NCBI GenBank assembly: GCA_023269335.1
Contig: JAHFTM010000116.1
Coordinates: forward strand, 1-6,105
Length of the DNA: 6,105 nucleotides
Direction of reading: 5' to 3'
Origin: Chlamydiia bacterium
GTDB taxonomy: Bacteria > Chlamydiota > Chlamydiia > Chlamydiales > FEN-1388
Part shown: positions 4,865-6,105 of the stretch, piece after piece
How positions within the stretch are numbered: position 1 is the first letter of the stretch
Layout: each line of letters begins with the position of its first letter
Program-made: the position numbers and the translations under genes
The notes under the pieces: generated by a model
Told to the model about the DNA's origin: nothing
The model's input: only the letters and a program-made list of their open reading frames with translations
Database searches by the model: none

Positions 4865-6105
4865 TTATTTAGCATACGCGGGTTCATGCAGGTCAAAGTG
4901 CGCTTGATTGTTTTCAAAATGAATCCGCTCAATGTCAGCACCCAGTATATCTAGTTTGGTGGTTAAGTTTTCATAGCCGCGATCAAGATAGGTAAGGCCG
5001 GAGATGAGGCTTGTATCCTTGGAAACAAGTGCTGCCATCACATAAGCGAAGCCTGCCCTTAAATCAGGAATATCAATTTTTTTCCCTGATAATTCTGTTG
5101 GCCCTTTGACTACAATACTATGAGGAAAGCTGTGCGATGCAAAGCGACACTGCCTGCCACCCAGACATTGTCTGAAGAGTGAAATATCAGCGCCCATTTC
5201 AACAAGGGTTTCCACATAACCAAAGCGATTTTCATAGACAGTTTCATGGACAACAGAAGAGCCCTGTGCCTGGGTAAGAAGTACAACAAAAGGCTGCTGC
5301 CAGTCAGTCATAAAGCCGGGATAGACATCAGTTTCTAGATGTAGACCACCACGCAGGCAGCCATCATAGAAAAATTCAATGCCATTACTTTTACCGAAAA
5401 GCCGCCACCAATCTCTCTTAATTTGTTCAAAAAAGTGATCATCGTAGAATGCTGCGCACCTTCAACGAAAACTTTGCCTTTTGTTGCAATCGCTGCCATG
5501 CCCAATGAGGCAGCTTCAATGCGGTCAGTGATGACAGTGTGCTCTACTTCGTGAAGATGACGTGTTCCTTGAATACGGATTGTGCGGTCAGTGTCGATGG
5601 CGATGATAGCGCCAAGTTTTTGTAAGAAGAGAATGAGTTCGACAACTTCCGGTTCGATTGCTGCGTTTTTAATGGTCGTAGTTCCGCGTGCTGTCACACC
5701 TGCTAAAATGGTGTTTTCAGTAGCCCCCACTGATGGGTAGGGTAAGGTTACAAGAGTTCCTTTAAGACCGTTTGGAGCATAGGCAAAGTAGGCGCCCTCT
5801 TTTTTCACGTGGCGATATTCAATCGTCACTCCAAGCTTTTCTAACGCATCAATGTGGAAGTTCACAGGGCGTAGACCAATTTTATCGCCCCCGACAGTCG
5901 GTACGATGATCTCTTCGTCCGTCCTTCCAAGTAAAGCTCCGACCATCAAAATTGGGATGCGGATCGAACCTGAAAAACGCTGCGGTATGTAGGTGGTCTT
6001 CAGCTCTTTGGTCTGCACTTCCATAATGCCAGCAGGGCGATCCCATGTTACCTGCATGCCCAGCTCTTTATACATATCAAGTGTCACTTCTACATCGCCG
6101 ATATT
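4865..6105 (-). pseudogene. murA: UDP-N-acetylglucosamine 1-carboxyvinyltransferase MurA; 5' end outside window, one-base frameshift
   Basis: MurA transfers enolpyruvate from PEP to UDP-GlcNAc in the cytoplasm, the first committed step of peptidoglycan synthesis. The window holds 413 reconstructed residues ending at TAA 4865-4867; roughly the first 45-50 residues lie beyond 6105. Readable signatures are: VGGDKIGLRPVNFHI, the active-site loop, with Asp (codon 5884-5886) at the position of E. coli Cys115 and the Arg120 equivalent kept; VSLP-type PSVGATENT; IEPEVVELILFLQKLGA; TDRIEAAS; DVYPGFMTDWQQPF with the Asp305 equivalent; YENRF with the Arg331 equivalent; DLRAGFAYVMAAL; and LDRGYE with the Arg397 equivalent. 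The insertion FRQCLGGRQCRF and the Asp are chlamydial traits. The frame breaks at a four-A run (5389-5392 on +): the upstream frame stops at 5335-5337, and homology resumes one frame over in SNGIEFFYDGC. A fifth A would restore the gene. A sequencing error, a recent mutation or ribosomal slippage are all possible. Confidence 0.93.

Noticed and set aside
4865..5311. The C-terminal part of murA as an independent gene starting at ATG 5309-5311
   Set aside because: MurA homology extends upstream of that ATG in the same frame (SNGIEFFYDGC...), joining the N-terminal frame at the four-A run, so this is one gene split by a frameshift.

Overview
The window reads as chromosome from a member of the Chlamydiae, probably a chlamydia-related (environmental) lineage rather than Chlamydia itself. 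The case rests on three things. The MurA homologue has Asp where most bacteria have the fosfomycin-reactive Cys, as in Chlamydia. MurA also carries a chlamydial-type insertion in its C-terminal half. An mnmG gene is followed directly by a lipoate-protein-ligase gene, an order I recall from Chlamydia genomes. The family or genus cannot be fixed from this sequence.

Layout, left to right: (1) the 3' part of a purple-acid-phosphatase-like metallophosphoesterase on + (1-738); (2) on -, read from right to left, a 29-codon gene for a COX24/AURKAIP1-domain (bS22/mS38-like) ribosomal protein (3517-3606), mnmG (1459-3336) and an lplA-like gene (751-1458); (3) a structured leader between the small gene and mnmG, holding a 52-nt imperfect hairpin (3384-3435), an AT hairpin and a perfect 12-bp palindrome; (4) an AT-rich divergent region (3640-3818), with a good sigma70-type promoter firing leftward at 3634-3662; (5) two unrecognised genes on + (3819-4361 and 4395-4859) that look like a two-gene operon; (6) murA on - (4865 to the window edge), lacking its first codons because of the window edge and interrupted by a one-base frameshift.

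The minus-strand block serves translation and cofactor attachment. The small basic protein probably sits in the 30S subunit, MnmG modifies the tRNA wobble uridine with MnmE, and the LplA-type enzyme lipoylates E2 or related proteins. MurA makes the first committed step toward peptidoglycan. Both + units end tail-to-tail against - genes (gaps of 12 and 5 bases), with no visible terminator between them.

The items most worth a second look are the murA frameshift, the 52-nt hairpin in the mnmG leader, the overlooked 29-codon ribosomal gene with its clear promoter, and the internal duplication in the second orphan gene. I found no CRISPR array, tRNA, rRNA, transposase or integrase, and no convincing new multi-gene system.
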